This document shows positions 54,000-62,765 of a stretch of DNA of 64,000 nucleotides, piece after piece. The position numbers and the translations under genes were made by a program. Source of the stretch: Pseudomonadaceae bacterium SI-3. Its GTDB lineage: Bacteria > Pseudomonadota > Gammaproteobacteria > Pseudomonadales > Pseudomonadaceae. The stretch covers positions 3,720,001 through 3,784,000 of the forward strand of contig CP026511.1 in the NCBI GenBank assembly GCA_004010935.1. The letters run 5' to 3'. Position 1 is the stretch's first letter. Every line of letters starts with the position of its first letter. Under the pieces are notes generated by a model, which ran no database searches, was not told the DNA's origin, and saw only the letters and a program-made list of their open reading frames with translations.

Positions 54000-54001
54000 T
54001 T

Positions 54002-55219
54002 TTAGACCACAGCCCCAAGCTGGAAGATCGGCAGGTACATGGCAATGATCAAACCACCCACCAGTACGCCCAACACCGCCATGATCATTGGTTCCATAAG
54101 CGCGGTGAGCCCGTCCACCATATTGTCCACTTCATCTTCGTAGAACGTCGCCACCTTCGCCAACATTTCATCTAGGGATCCGGACTCTTCGCCGATCGCA
54201 GTCATCTGGATGGCCATGCTCGGGAAGGTACCAGTCGTTCGCATGGAGAAGTTCAGCTGCATACCGCTGGAAACGTCACTCTTGACCTTCACCGTGGCAT
54301 TGCGGAAGACCACATTGCCGGTAGCTCCTGCTACAGAGTCCAACGCATCCACCAGCGGCACACCCGCAGCGAAGGTCGTCGCCAGGGTCCGCGCGAAACG
54401 CGCCACTGCCGACTTGTAGAGGATGTCACCCACGATCGGCATCTTGAGCAGGAACCGATCGAACCAGTTACGAAAACCCTCGGACTTGCCGTGAGCCGCC
54501 TTAAAGGCATAGGCAGCGCCGAACAAACCAAGCAGCACAAGATGCCACCAGGCTTGCAACGCCTCGGACAGACCAATGACCATCAACGTGAATGCAGGCA
54601 GTTCCGCACCGAAGTTGGCGAAGACATCCTGAAACTGCGGGACCACCTTGATCAGCAAGATCGCCGACACGATCACCGCAACTAGCACAACCGCGATGGG
54701 GTAGTTCATCGCTTTTTTAATCTTCGCCTTCAGCGCCTCGGTCTTTTCCTTGTAGGTCGCGACCCGGTCCAGCAAGGTCTCCAGCGAGCCGGACTGCTCG
54801 CCCGAATCGACCAGGTTGCAATACAGGTCATCGAAGTACTGAGGTTTCTTACGCAGCGCCGTAGCAAAGCTGTTACCCGCTGCAACCTCCTGCTTGAGGT
54901 CGTCGACCAGCTTGCGCATGTTCGGGTTATCGAAGCCCTCGCCGATGATGTCGAAGGATTGCAGCAGCGGAACGCCGGCCTTCATCATTGTCGCCATCTG
55001 CCGTGTGAACAGGGCGATGTCCATCGGCTTGATCTTCTTGCCAGCGCTGAACAGCGACACTGACTTCTTGCGCACCTTCTGCGGGTTCACGCCCTGCTTG
55101 CGCAGCTGCGCCTTGACCAGTGCGGGGCTTACGCCGCTCAGCTCGCCTTTTATCTTTGCGCCCTGTCTGTTCGTCCCTTCCCAGGTGAAGACACTGGTTT
55201 TTACCGCTTTCTGCGCCAT
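54002..55219 (-). CDS. pilC: Type IV pilus inner-membrane platform PilC
   Basis: PilC anchors the pilus motor in the inner membrane. The 405-residue protein has two GspF-type repeats (FTRQMATMMKAGVPLLQSFD and FARTLATTFAAGVPLVDALD), each followed by a helix pair, and a third membrane segment near the end (ALMEPMIMAVLGVLVGGLIIAMYLPIF in two parts). It follows pilB by one base. Confidence 0.97.
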   Translation of the reverse strand: MAQKAVKTSVFTWEGTNRQGAKIKGELSGVSPALVKAQLRKQGVNPQKVRKKSVSLFSAGKKIKPMDIALFTRQMATMMKAGVPLLQSFDIIGEGFDNPNMRKLVDDLKQEVAAGNSFATALRKKPQYFDDLYCNLVDSGEQSGSLETLLDRVATYKEKTEALKAKIKKAMNYPIAVVLVAVIVSAILLIKVVPQFQDVFANFGAELPAFTLMVIGLSEALQAWWHLVLLGLFGAAYAFKAAHGKSEGFRNWFDRFLLKMPIVGDILYKSAVARFARTLATTFAAGVPLVDALDSVAGATGNVVFRNATVKVKSDVSSGMQLNFSMRTTGTFPSMAIQMTAIGEESGSLDEMLAKVATFYEDEVDNMVDGLTALMEPMIMAVLGVLVGGLIIAMYLPIFQLGAVV

Positions 55220-55220
55220 G

Positions 55221-56930
55221 TTAGTCCTTGGTCACCCGGTTGACTTCTTCCAGGCTGGTCACGCCCTGCATGGCTTTTACAAGAGCCGATGTACGCAGAT
55301 CGTTGAAGCCGTCTTTACGCATCTGGGTGGAAATGTCGATGGAGTTGCCGTCCTCCATGATAATCCTGGCCAGTGCCGGCGTGTTTTTAACCACTTCATA
55401 AATACCGACACGGCCCTTGTATCCGCCTTTGCAATTTTCACAGCCTATCGGGCCGTAGATTTTGAAGGTACCGATCTTGTCGGCAGGGAAGCCCTCTTCC
55501 AACAGGGCATCGCGCGGCAGCTCCACCTCCTTCTTGCAGGTGCCGCAGAGTTTGCGAGCCAGCCGCTGGGCAATGATCAAGTTGACGGAAGTGGCAATAT
55601 TGAAGGCCGCCACGCCCATATTGCGTAGCCGCGTCAGGGTTTCGGCGGCGCTGTTGGTGTGCAGCGTCGACATCACCATATGGCCGGTCTGCGCGGCCTT
55701 GATGGCAATCTCGGCGGTCTCCAGGTCACGGATTTCGCCGACCATGATGATGTCCGGGTCCTGACGCAGAAACGCCCGCAGCGCCTGGGAGAAATCCATG
55801 CCCTGACGAGGATTGACGTTAACCTGGTTGATACCCTCAAGATTGATTTCCACCGGATCTTCGGCGGTGGAGATATTCACATCCACCGTATTGAGAATAT
55901 TCAGGCCGGTGTACAGCGATACCGTCTTGCCCGATCCCGTAGGGCCGGTGACCAGAATCATGCCCTGCGGCTGCTTGAGGGCATTCATGTACAGCTCTTT
56001 CTGGTTTTCTTCGTAGCCCAGGGCATCGATCCCCATCTGCGCACTGGACGGATCGAGAATTCGCATCACGATTTTCTCGCCCCATAGGGTCGGCAGGGTG
56101 TTAACGCGGAAGTCGATGGCTTTGGTCTTGGACAGCTTCATCTTGATCCGGCCATCCTGCGGTTTGCGGCGCTCGGAAATGTCCAGCCCGGCCATTACCT
56201 TGAGACGCGCAGAGATGCGAGGCGCCAGCTGGATCGGTGGACGGGCTACCTCGTGCAAAATGCCATCCGTACGGAGCCGGACACGAAATGTCTTCTCATA
56301 GGGCTCGAAATGCAGGTCGGATGAACCGCCACGAATGGCATCAAGCAGCATCTTGTTGACGAAGCGAACGACCGGGGCGTCGTCGGCTGCCTCGCCTGCA
56401 TCATCATTTGCCGAATCATCTGACACGGTTTGAACGTCCACCCCGTCCAAGTCCACGTCGCCCAGATCCTCCAGGCCGGACGTCGAGCTCTCGAAAAACT
56501 TGTCGATGGCCTGCCCGAGCTTGTCGTCCTCAACCAGAATGGCCTCGGTCGTCAGCCCGGTGCTGAACTGAATATCCGTGACAGCCTGCTGGTTGGTCGG
56601 GTCCGACACCGCCACGTACAGCTTATGGCCGCGTTTTATCAACGGCAGTACACGGTGCTGGCGCGCCAGCTTTTCAGAGACTACGTCCTTTAGTTGACTT
56701 TCCTTATCCAGCGCGTTGAGGTCCATGTACGCAACACCGAACTGTTCCGCTGCCAGTTCAGCGACCGCCCGACCATTGGCAAGCTTGTTCTGCACAACAT
56801 AGGTCACCAGCGACAGCTTGTTACGCGCCGCCTGCTGTTGCGCTTGCTGTGCAGTCTTGTCGTCGAGCAGGCCGGTCAGCACCATCTGCTTGGCCAGGCC
56901 GGAAAGGGCAACGTTGTCGGTCATGAGCAT
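55221..56930 (-). CDS. pilB: Type IV pilus extension ATPase PilB
   Basis: PilB powers pilin polymerisation. The 569-residue protein has an N-terminal T2SSE domain, an acidic linker (about 165-185), Walker A GPTGSGKTVSLY near residue 330, the Asp box STAEDPVEI, Walker B DPDIIMVGEIRDLETAEIA, and a zinc-binding four-Cys region CGTC and GCENC. Start ATG 56930 is followed by ATG 56924 in frame; GGAAG is four bases from the first and ten from the second, so either could be used. Confidence 0.97.
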   Translation of the reverse strand: MLMTDNVALSGLAKQMVLTGLLDDKTAQQAQQQAARNKLSLVTYVVQNKLANGRAVAELAAEQFGVAYMDLNALDKESQLKDVVSEKLARQHRVLPLIKRGHKLYVAVSDPTNQQAVTDIQFSTGLTTEAILVEDDKLGQAIDKFFESSTSGLEDLGDVDLDGVDVQTVSDDSANDDAGEAADDAPVVRFVNKMLLDAIRGGSSDLHFEPYEKTFRVRLRTDGILHEVARPPIQLAPRISARLKVMAGLDISERRKPQDGRIKMKLSKTKAIDFRVNTLPTLWGEKIVMRILDPSSAQMGIDALGYEENQKELYMNALKQPQGMILVTGPTGSGKTVSLYTGLNILNTVDVNISTAEDPVEINLEGINQVNVNPRQGMDFSQALRAFLRQDPDIIMVGEIRDLETAEIAIKAAQTGHMVMSTLHTNSAAETLTRLRNMGVAAFNIATSVNLIIAQRLARKLCGTCKKEVELPRDALLEEGFPADKIGTFKIYGPIGCENCKGGYKGRVGIYEVVKNTPALARIIMEDGNSIDISTQMRKDGFNDLRTSALVKAMQGVTSLEEVNRVTKD

Positions 56931-56953
56931 AGTTCTTCCGGATTAATGCCCGC

Positions 56954-56982
56954 CTTATAGCGCAGATAGCTGGGCATGCCAA
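56954..56982 (-). promoter_or_regulatory. pilBCD sigma-70 promoter
   Basis: On the minus strand TTGGCA (56982-56977), 17 bases, TATAAG (56959-56954), 24 bases before the pilB start. pilB is therefore expressed apart from the sigma-54-driven pilA. Confidence 0.75.
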
Positions 56983-57051
56983 ACCGCGTCATCGAAGGTG
57001 ACGAAATTTGTCAGAAGCGCGCGGATCCAGGCAGCGTGCATAGTTCACATT

Positions 57052-57104
57052 GTGTCTCCGAGCCACGCAAATCGCGGGCTAACAAAGTTGGCACGCCGGC
57101 TGCA
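57052..57104 (+). promoter_or_regulatory. pilA sigma-54 promoter with PilR-like site
   Basis: TGGCACGCCGGCTGCA at 57089-57104 matches the RpoN consensus (TGGCACG-N4-TTGCA) at all but one position, with GG and GC correctly spaced. It stands 47 bases before pilA. GTGTC at 57052-57056 fits the PilR core seen before P. aeruginosa pilA. This implies PilS-PilR control. Confidence 0.88.
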
Positions 57105-57150
57105 ATAGGGAGAGCAGGCTCAACTGCCTGAACATTTCAAGGAGAAACAC

Positions 57151-57642
57151 ATGAAAGCTCAGATGCAAAAAGGTTTTACCCTGATTGAATTGATGATCGT
57201 TGTAGCGATTATTGGTATTTTGGCTGCGGTGGCGCTGCCGGCTTATCAGGACTATACGACTCGCGCCAAGATCACTGAAGTGAACCTCCAGGTAAGCGCC
57301 TGTAAAAACGCCGTTGCTGAGTTCCTACAAGCAAACGGATCGTTTCCTGCAAACGCTAACGCCGCAGGTTGCAATAGCACAGTCGCAACTAAATACATGG
57401 CAGCAGGCTTAGCAGTCGACTCTGCATCAGGGAAGATCACTTCAGGCGCGATCCAGAACACCGGCTCCGCTGCAGACGGGAAGGTGTTGATTCTCCAGCC
57501 AACTTCGGATGCTGCTCGTACTACTGCTCTTGCTACCGCAGCAACGCCCATCCAGGGATGGTCTTGCGGAACCGACGCAACTGGCGGTGATCTCAAGTAT
57601 TTCCCAGCTAGCTGCCGTCAGGCTGCACTTGGAGGCCTATAA
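57151..57642 (+). CDS. pilA: Type IV major pilin PilA
   Basis: PilA forms the pilus fibre for twitching and, in P. stutzeri, DNA uptake. The 163-residue prepilin has leader MKAQMQKG; cleavage is between G8 and F9. The mature start [27 protein letters not shown] has the key Glu5. Four cysteines are present; the last pair, WSCG and PASCRQ, would close the C-terminal disulfide loop. Base use is visibly lower in G+C than its neighbours. AAGGAG lies seven bases upstream. Confidence 0.97.
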   Translation: MKAQMQKGFTLIELMIVVAIIGILAAVALPAYQDYTTRAKITEVNLQVSACKNAVAEFLQANGSFPANANAAGCNSTVATKYMAAGLAVDSASGKITSGAIQNTGSAADGKVLILQPTSDAARTTALATAATPIQGWSCGTDATGGDLKYFPASCRQAALGGL

Positions 57643-57670
57643 CGAGGTAATGCGGATCAATTCGTAAGAT

Positions 57671-57690
57671 GGATTAGCGAAGCGTAATCC
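57671..57690 (+). repeat. GGATTA..TAATCC palindromic repeat, copy 1
   Basis: GGATTAGCGAAGCGTAATCC, 29 bases after the pilA stop. This unit is common between genes in Pseudomonas. A reverse-oriented, similar copy lies at 57919-57940. Confidence 0.75.
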
Positions 57691-57730
57691 GTCATTCATT
57701 GCGAACCTATTGTACCCGCCATTGCAAACT

Positions 57731-57759
57731 AAACGCCCCGCCTTCGTGCGGGGCGTTTT
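57731..57759 (+). terminator. Intrinsic terminator of pilA
   Basis: AAACGCCCCGC (57731-57741) pairs with GCGGGGCGTTT (57748-57758), loop CTTCGT, ending in four Ts. Confidence 0.92.
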
Positions 57760-57772
57760 GCTGTTAGTGGGG

Positions 57773-57862
57773 GGTAACCTAGATCCCGCGGCGATGGATA
57801 CCCCGTTACGGCGGCTCACTTGTCGCGGGATGAAATCGCCGCAGGCGGCTCCGTCAGTTACC
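57773..57862. repeat. Nested inverted-repeat block (possible MITE-like element)
   Basis: GGTAAC (57773-57778) faces GTTACC (57857-57862), ATCCCGCG (57783-57790) faces CGCGGGAT (57824-57831), and GCGAT (57791-57795) faces ATCGC (57835-57839). The arms are nested but unequally spaced, giving a branched fold. No transposase is present. Confidence 0.55.
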
Positions 57863-57918
57863 GCGAATGGGCACACACCTCGGCCAACACCGCAACCGCA
57901 CCCATTCTCTCGAACGTC

Positions 57919-57940
57919 GGATTAAGCTTTCGGCTAATCC
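57919..57940 (-). repeat. GGATTA..TAATCC palindromic repeat, copy 2 (inverted)
   Basis: GGATTAGCCGAAAGCTTAATCC on the minus strand, opposite in orientation to the copy at 57671-57690 and about 230 bases away. Confidence 0.75.
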
Positions 57941-58186
57941 AACCTACGTTGGCGGAACCCCGTATTATTTCGTCACCGGGGGCTCTTTCCATAGAGGGAG
58001 TCGCCGTAGGCTCTCCCGTCGTCTTGCCTGGATAGGCACGCGCCTCAGCCAACCCCCACACCGTTCCAACCATCCGTACGTCGGACTCGTTACTCCGATT
58101 GGCCTTCAGCCGACTTGCTGGGCTAGCAGCGGCTCTTTTTGCTCACGAGACAAAGTCGTGGGCGATACCGACTCATTGGTGGATTC

Positions 58187-58630
58187 ATGAGCTTTACCGT
58201 TTACCTGTCCGGCGAAATTCACACCGACTGGCGCGACGAGATCAAGCGTGGCGCAGCCGCAGCCGCAGCCGGATTGGATGTGCTATTCACTTCAGCCGTA
58301 ACCGATCACGAAGCCAGCGATGCCGCCGGGGATTGCCTAGGCGCCGAGCCCAATGCCTTCTGGCGCGACCACAAGTCGTCCAAGGTCAATGCAATCCGCA
58401 CCAAGACGCTGATCCATCAAGCGGACCTCGTGGTGGTGCGTTTTGGCGACAAGTACAAGCAGTGGAACGCGGCGTTCGATGCCGGTTACTGCGCGGCTCT
58501 GGGCAAGCCTTATGTCACGCTGCATGACGACGACATCGTGCACCCGCTGAAGGAAGTCGATGCGGCAGCCATGGCTTGGGCCACCACTACCGAACAGGTC
58601 GTGGAAATTCTGAAATACGTGGTGCAGTAA
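58187..58630 (+). CDS. ytoQ: YtoQ-family protein
   Basis: The 147-residue protein starts MSFTVYLSGEIHTDWRDEIKRG and continues LDVLFTSAVTDHEASDAAGD, KTLIHQADLVVVRFGDKYKQWNAAFDAGYC and YVTLHDDDIVHPLKEVD. This is the YtoQ family, whose fold resembles nucleoside 2-deoxyribosyltransferases, but no activity is known. Start ATG 58187 is chosen because GGTGG precedes it and homology begins there. It is isolated, between the repeat spacer and convergent cysNC. Confidence 0.88.
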   Translation: MSFTVYLSGEIHTDWRDEIKRGAAAAAAGLDVLFTSAVTDHEASDAAGDCLGAEPNAFWRDHKSSKVNAIRTKTLIHQADLVVVRFGDKYKQWNAAFDAGYCAALGKPYVTLHDDDIVHPLKEVDAAAMAWATTTEQVVEILKYVVQ

Positions 58631-58701
58631 GACCCGGAGTGACTTGCAAGTGCCACGGATCAAATCCCTGGATCATTCTTAAGCGATCCGCCTGCCCCAA
58701 C

Positions 58702-58731
58702 AAAAACAAACCCCGCCACTTGGGCGGGGTT
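58702..58731 (-). terminator. Terminator of cysDNC
   Basis: AACCCCGCC (58709-58717) pairs with GGCGGGGTT (58723-58731), loop ACTTG. On the minus strand a GTTTTTG run follows. It lies 54 bases past the cysNC stop. Confidence 0.85.
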
Positions 58732-58784
58732 GATCATCAGCTGAACGCCCTGGCTACCCAAGGCGGAATGGCTTACTTCATTGA

Positions 58785-60683
58785 TCAGATAGCGCCACGC
58801 TTGCGCAGCAGATCAATAACCTGCTTGGCACTCTCCTCGACCGTAAGCGATTCAGTGTCGATCACCAGATCAGCGTTCACCGGTACATCGTAGGGGAAGG
58901 ACTCGCCCGGGATGTTGTCGCCACCTGCCGCATACAGCCCCTGCGGATCGCGCTGTTGGCAGGCCTGCGGTGAAGCCTGAACATAAACGGTGATAGCCCG
59001 ATCGGTGCCGATCAACGCCTTGGCCTGTTCGCGACCTTCGGCATCTGGCGCGACGAACGCGGCGAGGGTCAGCAGACCGGCTTCGTTGAACTGACGGGCC
59101 ACATGGGCAGCACGGCGCCAGTTCTCGGTGCGACCGGCGCGATCCTGCGGCAGACCCTTGTTCAGGTCATGGCGCAGGTTCTGGCCGTCCAGCACGTAAA
59201 CCGCACGGCCCATGTCGAACAGCTTGCGTTCGACCGCATAGGCCAGCGTGCTCTTGCCGGCGCCGGACAACCCGGTGAACAGCACGGTTGCCGGCTGCTG
59301 ACCGAAGCGGCTTGCACGCTCTTCGGTAGATACATGAGCCAGGGCACCGTGATGACCTGAGGTGCCATGACCGACCGGGTCGGCGATGATCATGCCTGCA
59401 CCGACGGTGCCGTTGGTGAGGCGGTCAATGATGATGAACGAGCCGGTAGCTGGATTCCGCGCATATCCATCCAGCGCAATCGCAGCGTCCAGGCTGACCT
59501 TGACCCGCCCGATCTCGTTCAGCTGCAGGCTACTGGCCGGGCCATGCTCCAACGTGTTCACGTCCACACGATGAGTGATGCTGGCGATGGAGCCCGGCAC
59601 GTAGCTGGTGGCGCGTTTGATATCGTATTTCTTGCCCGGCAGCATCGGCTCTTCAGCCATCCAAACCAGCATGGCGTCGAAACTGTCAGTGATGCGCGGC
59701 AGGTTGTCGGCATGCACGAGCATGTCACCACGGGAGACGTCGATTTCGTCTTCCAGCGTCAGAGTGATCGCTTCGCCTGGTGTCGCCTGCTCCAGCTCAC
59801 CGTCGTAGGTCACGATGGATTTGACGGTGCTGCGCTTGCCGGACGGCAGTACAACGATTTCATCACCCTTGCGCACGATGCCGCTGGCCAGGGTGCCTGC
59901 GAAGCCACGGAAGTTGAGGTTGGGACGGTTGACGTACTGCACCGGGAAGCGCAGGTCGTCGAAGTTGCGGTCGCCAGCGATCTCGACGCTTTCGAGAATT
60001 TCCATCAGCGACTGCCCTTCATACCAAGGCGCGCGCTCGGAACGGTTGACCACGTTATCGCCCTTGAGCGCGGACATCGGCACAAAATGCAGAGACGACG
60101 GCTTGAGCTCGATACGTTCGGCAAAGGCCAGGTAATCGGCCTTGATTCGCTCGAATACGGACTGGTCGAAGTCCATCAGGTCCATCTTGTTGATGGCCAC
60201 GACGATGTGCTTGATGCCCAGCAACGAGGTGATGAAGCTGTGGCGCTTGGTCTGGGTCTGCACGCCGTAGCGGGCGTCGACCAGGATGATCGCCAGGTCG
60301 CAGGTCGAGGCTCCGGTCGCCATGTTGCGCGTGTACTGCTCATGGCCGGGGGTGTCGGCAATGATGAACTTGCGCTTGGCAGTGGAGAAATAGCGGTAGG
60401 CAACATCGATGGTGATGCCCTGCTCGCGCTCGGCCTGCAGGCCGTCGACCAGCAGCGCTAGGTCGACATCATCGCCCGTAGTGCCGGATTTCTTCGAATC
60501 GCGGGTAATTGCTTCAAGGTGATCTTCATAGATCATCTTCGAGTCGTGCAGCAGGCGCCCAATCAGGGTGCTCTTGCCATCGTCGACGTTGCCGCAAGTG
60601 AGAAAGCGCAGGAGCTCTTTGCGCTCGTGCTGCGCCAGGTACGCGAGGATGTCCTCGCTGATCAAATCAGACTGATGAGACAT
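58785..60683 (-). CDS. cysNC: Bifunctional sulfate adenylyltransferase subunit 1 / APS kinase
   Basis: CysN (GTPase) drives APS synthesis with CysD; the fused CysC then phosphorylates APS to PAPS. The 632-residue protein has GTPase motifs [27 protein letters not shown] and [10 protein letters not shown]-Tu-like beta barrels, and a C-terminal kinase with P-loop [13 protein letters not shown] near residue 470 and [14 protein letters not shown]. The N-C fusion is the usual form in Pseudomonas. It follows cysD by 12 bases. Confidence 0.98.
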   Translation of the reverse strand: MSHQSDLISEDILAYLAQHERKELLRFLTCGNVDDGKSTLIGRLLHDSKMIYEDHLEAITRDSKKSGTTGDDVDLALLVDGLQAEREQGITIDVAYRYFSTAKRKFIIADTPGHEQYTRNMATGASTCDLAIILVDARYGVQTQTKRHSFITSLLGIKHIVVAINKMDLMDFDQSVFERIKADYLAFAERIELKPSSLHFVPMSALKGDNVVNRSERAPWYEGQSLMEILESVEIAGDRNFDDLRFPVQYVNRPNLNFRGFAGTLASGIVRKGDEIVVLPSGKRSTVKSIVTYDGELEQATPGEAITLTLEDEIDVSRGDMLVHADNLPRITDSFDAMLVWMAEEPMLPGKKYDIKRATSYVPGSIASITHRVDVNTLEHGPASSLQLNEIGRVKVSLDAAIALDGYARNPATGSFIIIDRLTNGTVGAGMIIADPVGHGTSGHHGALAHVSTEERASRFGQQPATVLFTGLSGAGKSTLAYAVERKLFDMGRAVYVLDGQNLRHDLNKGLPQDRAGRTENWRRAAHVARQFNEAGLLTLAAFVAPDAEGREQAKALIGTDRAITVYVQASPQACQQRDPQGLYAAGGDNIPGESFPYDVPVNADLVIDTESLTVEESAKQVIDLLRKRGAI

Positions 60684-60695
60684 GGTGCGGAATCC

Positions 60696-61613
60696 TTAGA
60701 AGTAGCCCTGACGTTTCTTTTCTTCCATCGAACCTGCGCCATCGTGGTCGATGACACGGCCCTGACGTTCGGAAGTACGCGTCAGGAGCATTTCCTGGAT
60801 GATCTCGGGAAGGCTTGACGCCGTGGATTCCACCGCACCGGTCAATGGGTAGCAGCCAAGGGTACGGAAGCGGACCATGCGCTTCTCGATGCGTCCCTTC
60901 TCCTCGTCGGTGAGGTGCTCGAGGATGCGCTCGTCATCGATCATGATCAGCGTGCCGTTCTTCTCGATAACCTCGCGCTCGGCGGCGTAATACAAGGGCA
61001 CAATCGGGATCTGTTCCAGATAGATGTATTGCCAGATATCCAGCTCGGTCCAGTTCGACAAGGGGAAGACGCGGATGGATTCGCCCTTCTTCACGTTGCC
61101 GTTGTAGACGTTCCAGAGTTCCGGGCGCTGATTCTTTGGGTCCCAGCGGTGCTTGTTGTCGCGGAAGGAGTAGACGCGCTCCTTGGCACGAGACTTCTCT
61201 TCGTCGCGGCGGGCGCCGCCGAAAGCTGCATCGAAGCCGTGCTTGTCGAGCGCCTGCTTGAGGCCCTCGGTTTTCATGATATCGGTGTGCTTGGCGCTGC
61301 CATGGGTGAACGGGTTGATGTTCTGCGCCACGCCATCCGGGTTGATGTGCGTGATCAGGTCCAGATCCATCTCGTTGACCATCTGCTCGCGGAACCGGTA
61401 CATCTCCTGGAACTTCCAGCGCGTATCCACGTGCATCACCGGAAACGGCAGACGCCCAGGGAAGAAGGCCTTGCGCGCCAGATGCAGCATAACGGCCGAA
61501 TCTTTACCGATGGAATAGAGCATCACCGGATTGTCGAACTCGGCGGCCACCTCACGGATGATGTGGATGCTTTCCGCCTCCAGCTGTTTCAGATGCGTCA
61601 GTTTGTCGACCAT
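60696..61613 (-). CDS. cysD: Sulfate adenylyltransferase subunit 2
   Basis: CysD adenylates sulfate to APS, the entry to sulfate assimilation. The 305-residue PP-loop ATPase has [19 protein letters not shown] (PP-motif) near residue 34, [15 protein letters not shown] and the C-terminal [15 protein letters not shown]. It is first in the cysD-cysNC operon, with candidate control sites upstream. Confidence 0.98.
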   Translation of the reverse strand: MVDKLTHLKQLEAESIHIIREVAAEFDNPVMLYSIGKDSAVMLHLARKAFFPGRLPFPVMHVDTRWKFQEMYRFREQMVNEMDLDLITHINPDGVAQNINPFTHGSAKHTDIMKTEGLKQALDKHGFDAAFGGARRDEEKSRAKERVYSFRDNKHRWDPKNQRPELWNVYNGNVKKGESIRVFPLSNWTELDIWQYIYLEQIPIVPLYYAAEREVIEKNGTLIMIDDERILEHLTDEEKGRIEKRMVRFRTLGCYPLTGAVESTASSLPEIIQEMLLTRTSERQGRVIDHDGAGSMEEKKRQGYF

Positions 61614-61679
61614 GGCTACTCACGAATTTGCAGATGGGACGGCCGGCACGGCCGGAACGAGGCGCAACTTTAGCACGGC

Positions 61680-61713
61680 ATTAGATTCTAATCAGGACGC
61701 CTGTTAGATCTAA
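61680..61713 (-). promoter_or_regulatory. Twin palindromes and candidate promoter upstream of cysD
   Basis: ATTAGATTCTAAT (61680-61692) and TTAGATCTAA (61704-61713) share the TTAGA/TCTAA half-sites, their TTAGA starts 23 bases apart. Just downstream on the minus strand an extended -10 TGCTAAAGT lies at about 61677-61669 with no good -35. The layout fits an activator such as CysB, but the identity of the regulator is inferred. Confidence 0.5.
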
Positions 61714-61790
61714 ATGCTCTAGCTTTATGCCGGGCGAAGCCTTCCCTACTTTCCGAATCACACAGCCCCGCAGCCTTCGAAGGCGCCGCG

Positions 61791-62549
61791 TCACGCGGGA
61801 TTTGGACAATCGATAAACAGATGCTCGATGGCAAACCGCTTCGCCAGATGTTCACCCAGTGCCTGAACGCCATACCGCTCAGTGGCGTGATGACCGGCGG
61901 CGAAAAAGCTCAGTCCGTTTTCGCGTGCGATATGCACCGTGGGCTCCGAAATTTCTCCCGTCAGGTACGCATCGACGCCTGCAGTTACCGCTTGATCGAT
62001 ATAGCCCTGTGCACCGCCAGTGCACCAGGCAATCCGCCTGATCAAGCCAGGCCCTTCAACCATCAGCGGCTCACGCCCAAGCGCAGCGTGAACTCGACGC
62101 ATGAAATCAGCCGGCGTAAGCGGCGTATCGAGGGCGCCCACAAGCCCGACCGAACGAGGATTATCCGGCTCCAAAGCGCCCTCAATGGTCAACGCGAGCA
62201 GGCGCGCCAACTGCACGTTGTTACCCACCTCGGGATGGACGTCGAGTGGCAGGTGATAGGCAAGCAAACTGATGTCATTGCTGAGCAGTGTTTTCAGCCG
62301 GCGCTGCTTGATTCCAACTACATGCGGATCTTCGTTCTTCCAGAAATAGCCGTGGTGCACCAGCACCACATCGGCTTGCGCCTCGACGGCTGCATCCAGC
62401 AACGCCTGGCTAGCGGTGACGCCGCTGACGATGCGCTGTACCTGCGGGCGCCCCTCCACCTGCAAGCCGTTAGGACAATAATCAGGAATCTTCGCGGCGT
62501 TCAGGAAGCGGTCGGATTCATCGACCAGGGTGGTCAGCGCGACAGCCAT
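61791..62549 (-). CDS. Nif3/YbgI-family metal-binding protein
   Basis: The 252-residue protein has the di-metal site residues in VLVHHGYFWKNE, AYHLPLDVHPEVGNN and FFAAGHHATERYGV, and PDYCPNGLQVEGRP at the start, typical of the YbgI/Nif3 family. Members are named GTP cyclohydrolase 1 type 2 homologue, but the E. coli role is not settled. It starts 242 bases before and divergent from algW. Confidence 0.93.
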   Translation of the reverse strand: MAVALTTLVDESDRFLNAAKIPDYCPNGLQVEGRPQVQRIVSGVTASQALLDAAVEAQADVVLVHHGYFWKNEDPHVVGIKQRRLKTLLSNDISLLAYHLPLDVHPEVGNNVQLARLLALTIEGALEPDNPRSVGLVGALDTPLTPADFMRRVHAALGREPLMVEGPGLIRRIAWCTGGAQGYIDQAVTAGVDAYLTGEISEPTVHIARENGLSFFAAGHHATERYGVQALGEHLAKRFAIEHLFIDCPNPA

Positions 62550-62702
62550 GCAAGCATCCTCCTATGGGATCAGTGACTAGAAAGCGGCGTTATTTACGAA
62601 AAAACAGACGAGACAAACATCAGAAAATGTCGCGGATTAACCGTTCTAGACGGTGCGTTGCAGTTTTGCCGCCGGCAAGGCTGCATTTCACAGCCAGCTT
62701 CG

Positions 62703-62708
62703 TATAAT
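62703..62708 (+). promoter_or_regulatory. Candidate algW -10 box
   Basis: A perfect TATAAT lies 58 bases before the algW start. The region 17 bases upstream (GCTGCA) is a poor -35. A small GGCTG/CAGCC hairpin (62679-62695) precedes it. Confidence 0.5.
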
Positions 62709-62765
62709 GCCGCCACCTTAAGAGGCGCTCTCGCCTTCCGCAACCTGCTCGGACGTCCCATCGCG

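Larger units (their letters stand above)
57643..58186. other. 544-base repeat-rich spacer between pilA and ytoQ
   Basis: It contains the pilA terminator, two palindromic repeats in opposite orientation, and a structured block 57773-57862. Open frames on both strands here are only the translated repeats (for example a VGWISRKLNPTFERM-type peptide) and are not called genes. The last 250 bases (57941-58186) show no recognisable signal except a GGTGG ribosome site before ytoQ. Confidence 0.7.

Noticed and set aside
57858..58073. 71-codon minus-strand frame after pilA
   Set aside because: It is the translated palindromic repeat (VGWISRKLNP-type peptide) that recurs wherever this repeat occurs.
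59367..60461. 364-codon open frame opposite cysN
   Set aside because: Shadow of cysNC with no domain or start signal.
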